DNA of 5,853 bases, from assembly GCA_023379725.1 (NCBI GenBank), contig JAMCPC010000001.1, positions 1-5,853 on the forward strand, given 5' to 3'. The stretch is from Actinomycetota bacterium (lineage in GTDB: Bacteria > Actinomycetota > Acidimicrobiia > Acidimicrobiales > JAMCPL01). Position 1 is the first letter of the stretch. Every line of letters begins with the position of its first letter. The position numbers were made by a program, and so were the translations under genes. The notes under the pieces are model-generated. The model was given only the letters and a program-made list of their open reading frames with translations. It ran no database searches and was not told the DNA's origin. Positions 5,285 through 5,853 of the stretch are shown here, one piece after another.

Positions 5285-5371
5285 GATTGATTGCAGGATG
5301 TGAATAATTACCGGATTGATTGGAGTCCGAAGTAAATTACCAGATTGGCTGCAGGGCTGCAAAGTTACATA
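5285..5371. repeat. Three tandem imperfect 29-bp repeats
   Basis: Units begin at 5285, 5314 and 5343, exactly 29 bases apart. Their leading cores are GATTGATTGCAG, GATTGATTGGAG and GATTGGCTGCAG. Units 1 and 2 also share AATTACC near the end and match at 19 of 29 positions; unit 3 is more divergent. They lie between the promoter-like element and the MFS start codon, so they may be protein-binding sites or a transcribed leader element. Confidence 0.6.
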
Positions 5372-5426
5372 AGCAAAAGCAACACAGAAAGAATTACAGG
5401 ACGCACTATAGAATGGACAACGAAGA

Positions 5427-5853
5427 ATGACACAGAAAGAGACAGGGACAATAGAAGGAATTGCAAGCATTGATGGACAAGTAGACGATAGTGTTGCAGG
5501 GGGCGGTAACACGACAGGTATGGTCGGGCCTCGTTACAAGTGGTCGGTGCTGTCAAACACAACGCTCGGCGTATTGATGGCCACTATCAATGCATCAAGT
5601 TTGATAATAGCACTCCCGGCGATATTCAGAGGAATCAAGCTCAATCCACTGAATCCGGCCAACTTTACCTATCTGCTCTGGATACTCATGGGGTATCTTC
5701 TGGTGACTGCTGTGCTGGTTGTGACAGTCGGCAAGATTGGTGATATGTACGGGAGGGTAAAGATGTACAATGCTGGTTTTGCTATCTTCACCCTGGGATC
5801 TATAGGTCTGTCTGCTGTCTGGAGCCATGGCGCGGCAGGAGCTATTGAAATTA
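5427..5853 (+). CDS. MFS transporter, DHA2 (EmrB/QacA)-like, N-terminal part (cut by window edge)
   Basis: The 142 visible codons begin MTQKETGTIEGIASIDG, a polar cytoplasmic tail of about 38 residues. TM1 follows (about 41-66, GVLMATINASSLIIALPAIF), then TM2 (about 81-101, YLLWILMGYLLVTAVLVV). The MFS motif A loop GKIGDMYGRVK is at 102-112 and TM3 at about 113-132. The MATIN...ALP pattern resembles the DHA2 drug/proton antiporter motif, without its usual Asp. Such proteins export drugs or other small molecules using the proton gradient; the substrate cannot be inferred. An in-frame TAG at 5409-5411 rules out a start further upstream, making ATG 5427 the first possible one. It has only a weak GAAG before it. 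ATG 5520 (residue 32) is an alternative that would still keep all membrane segments. Confidence 0.88.
   Translation, partial: MTQKETGTIEGIASIDGQVDDSVAGGGNTTGMVGPRYKWSVLSNTTLGVLMATINASSLIIALPAIFRGIKLNPLNPANFTYLLWILMGYLLVTAVLVVTVGKIGDMYGRVKMYNAGFAIFTLGSIGLSAVWSHGAAGAIEI

Larger units (their letters stand above)
5118..5426. other. Non-coding stretch between tRNA-Gly and the MFS gene
   Basis: No protein gene is credible in these 309 bases. In order they hold a weak hairpin with a T run (5150-5171), the alternative-hairpin region (5190-5244), a promoter-like element (TTGACT 5243-5248, TGC-TATACT 5266-5274), three copies of a 29-bp imperfect repeat (5285-5371), and a short stretch with a possible -10 (TAGAAT 5409-5414) before the MFS start. 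The minus-strand open frames across it look like no known protein. Confidence 0.6.

Noticed and set aside
5278..5307. Nine-codon leader peptide MKRLIAGCE ahead of the MFS gene
   Set aside because: The predicted transcription start (about 5281) lies after its ATG, it has no ribosome binding site, and its sequence shows no codon run suggesting attenuation.
5276..5562. Overlapping minus-strand open frames across the MFS upstream region
   Set aside because: They are antisense to the start of the transporter gene and to the repeats, lack ribosome binding sites and look like no known protein.

Overview
The window (5,853 bases, roughly half G+C by eye) is ordinary-looking bacterial chromosome, densely packed with short housekeeping-type genes. 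Nothing indicates a phage, plasmid, insertion sequence or CRISPR array. The FmdB-type zinc ribbon with its GIVFKGSGFYKTD signature, the CHAD protein, the DHA2-like transporter and several genes whose start codon lies at or just after an extended -10 box (apparently leaderless transcripts) fit an Actinomycetota lineage of moderate G+C. That placement is an inference and is not firm.

Layout. Bases 1-111 (minus) hold the first 37 codons of ssb, with a good ribosome binding site and an upstream leader that can fold into a pseudoknot-like arrangement. Bases 361-1188 (minus) encode a stand-alone CHAD-domain protein. A short divergent promoter region separates it from a small FmdB-family zinc-ribbon gene (1271-1612, plus). 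Bases 1720-4493 (minus) are a two-gene operon, tldD then tldE, joined by an ATGA overlap; together they would make the TldD/TldE metalloprotease. Divergent from tldD is a small hot-dog thioesterase of the FlK (fluoroacetyl-CoA thioesterase) family (4566-4943, plus). A tRNA-Gly(UCC) gene follows at 5047-5117. A 309-base non-coding stretch with hairpins and a three-copy 29-bp repeat comes next, and the window ends inside an MFS drug/proton antiporter gene (from 5427, plus).

How the genes fit together. The only clear operon is tldD-tldE. Two pairs are divergent (CHAD/fmdB and tldD/thioesterase). The second pair shares a perfect dyad symmetry centred midway between the two start codons, which suggests co-regulation. 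No RiPP precursor or modification genes accompany tldD/tldE, so its substrate cannot be read from this window.

The window does not obviously contain a new multi-gene system. The most interesting signals are non-coding or cryptic: a perfect hairpin with an alternating CG core inside the CHAD gene, the shared dyad between tldD and the thioesterase gene, the repeat-bearing leader of the MFS gene, mutually exclusive hairpins after the tRNA, and the ssb leader.
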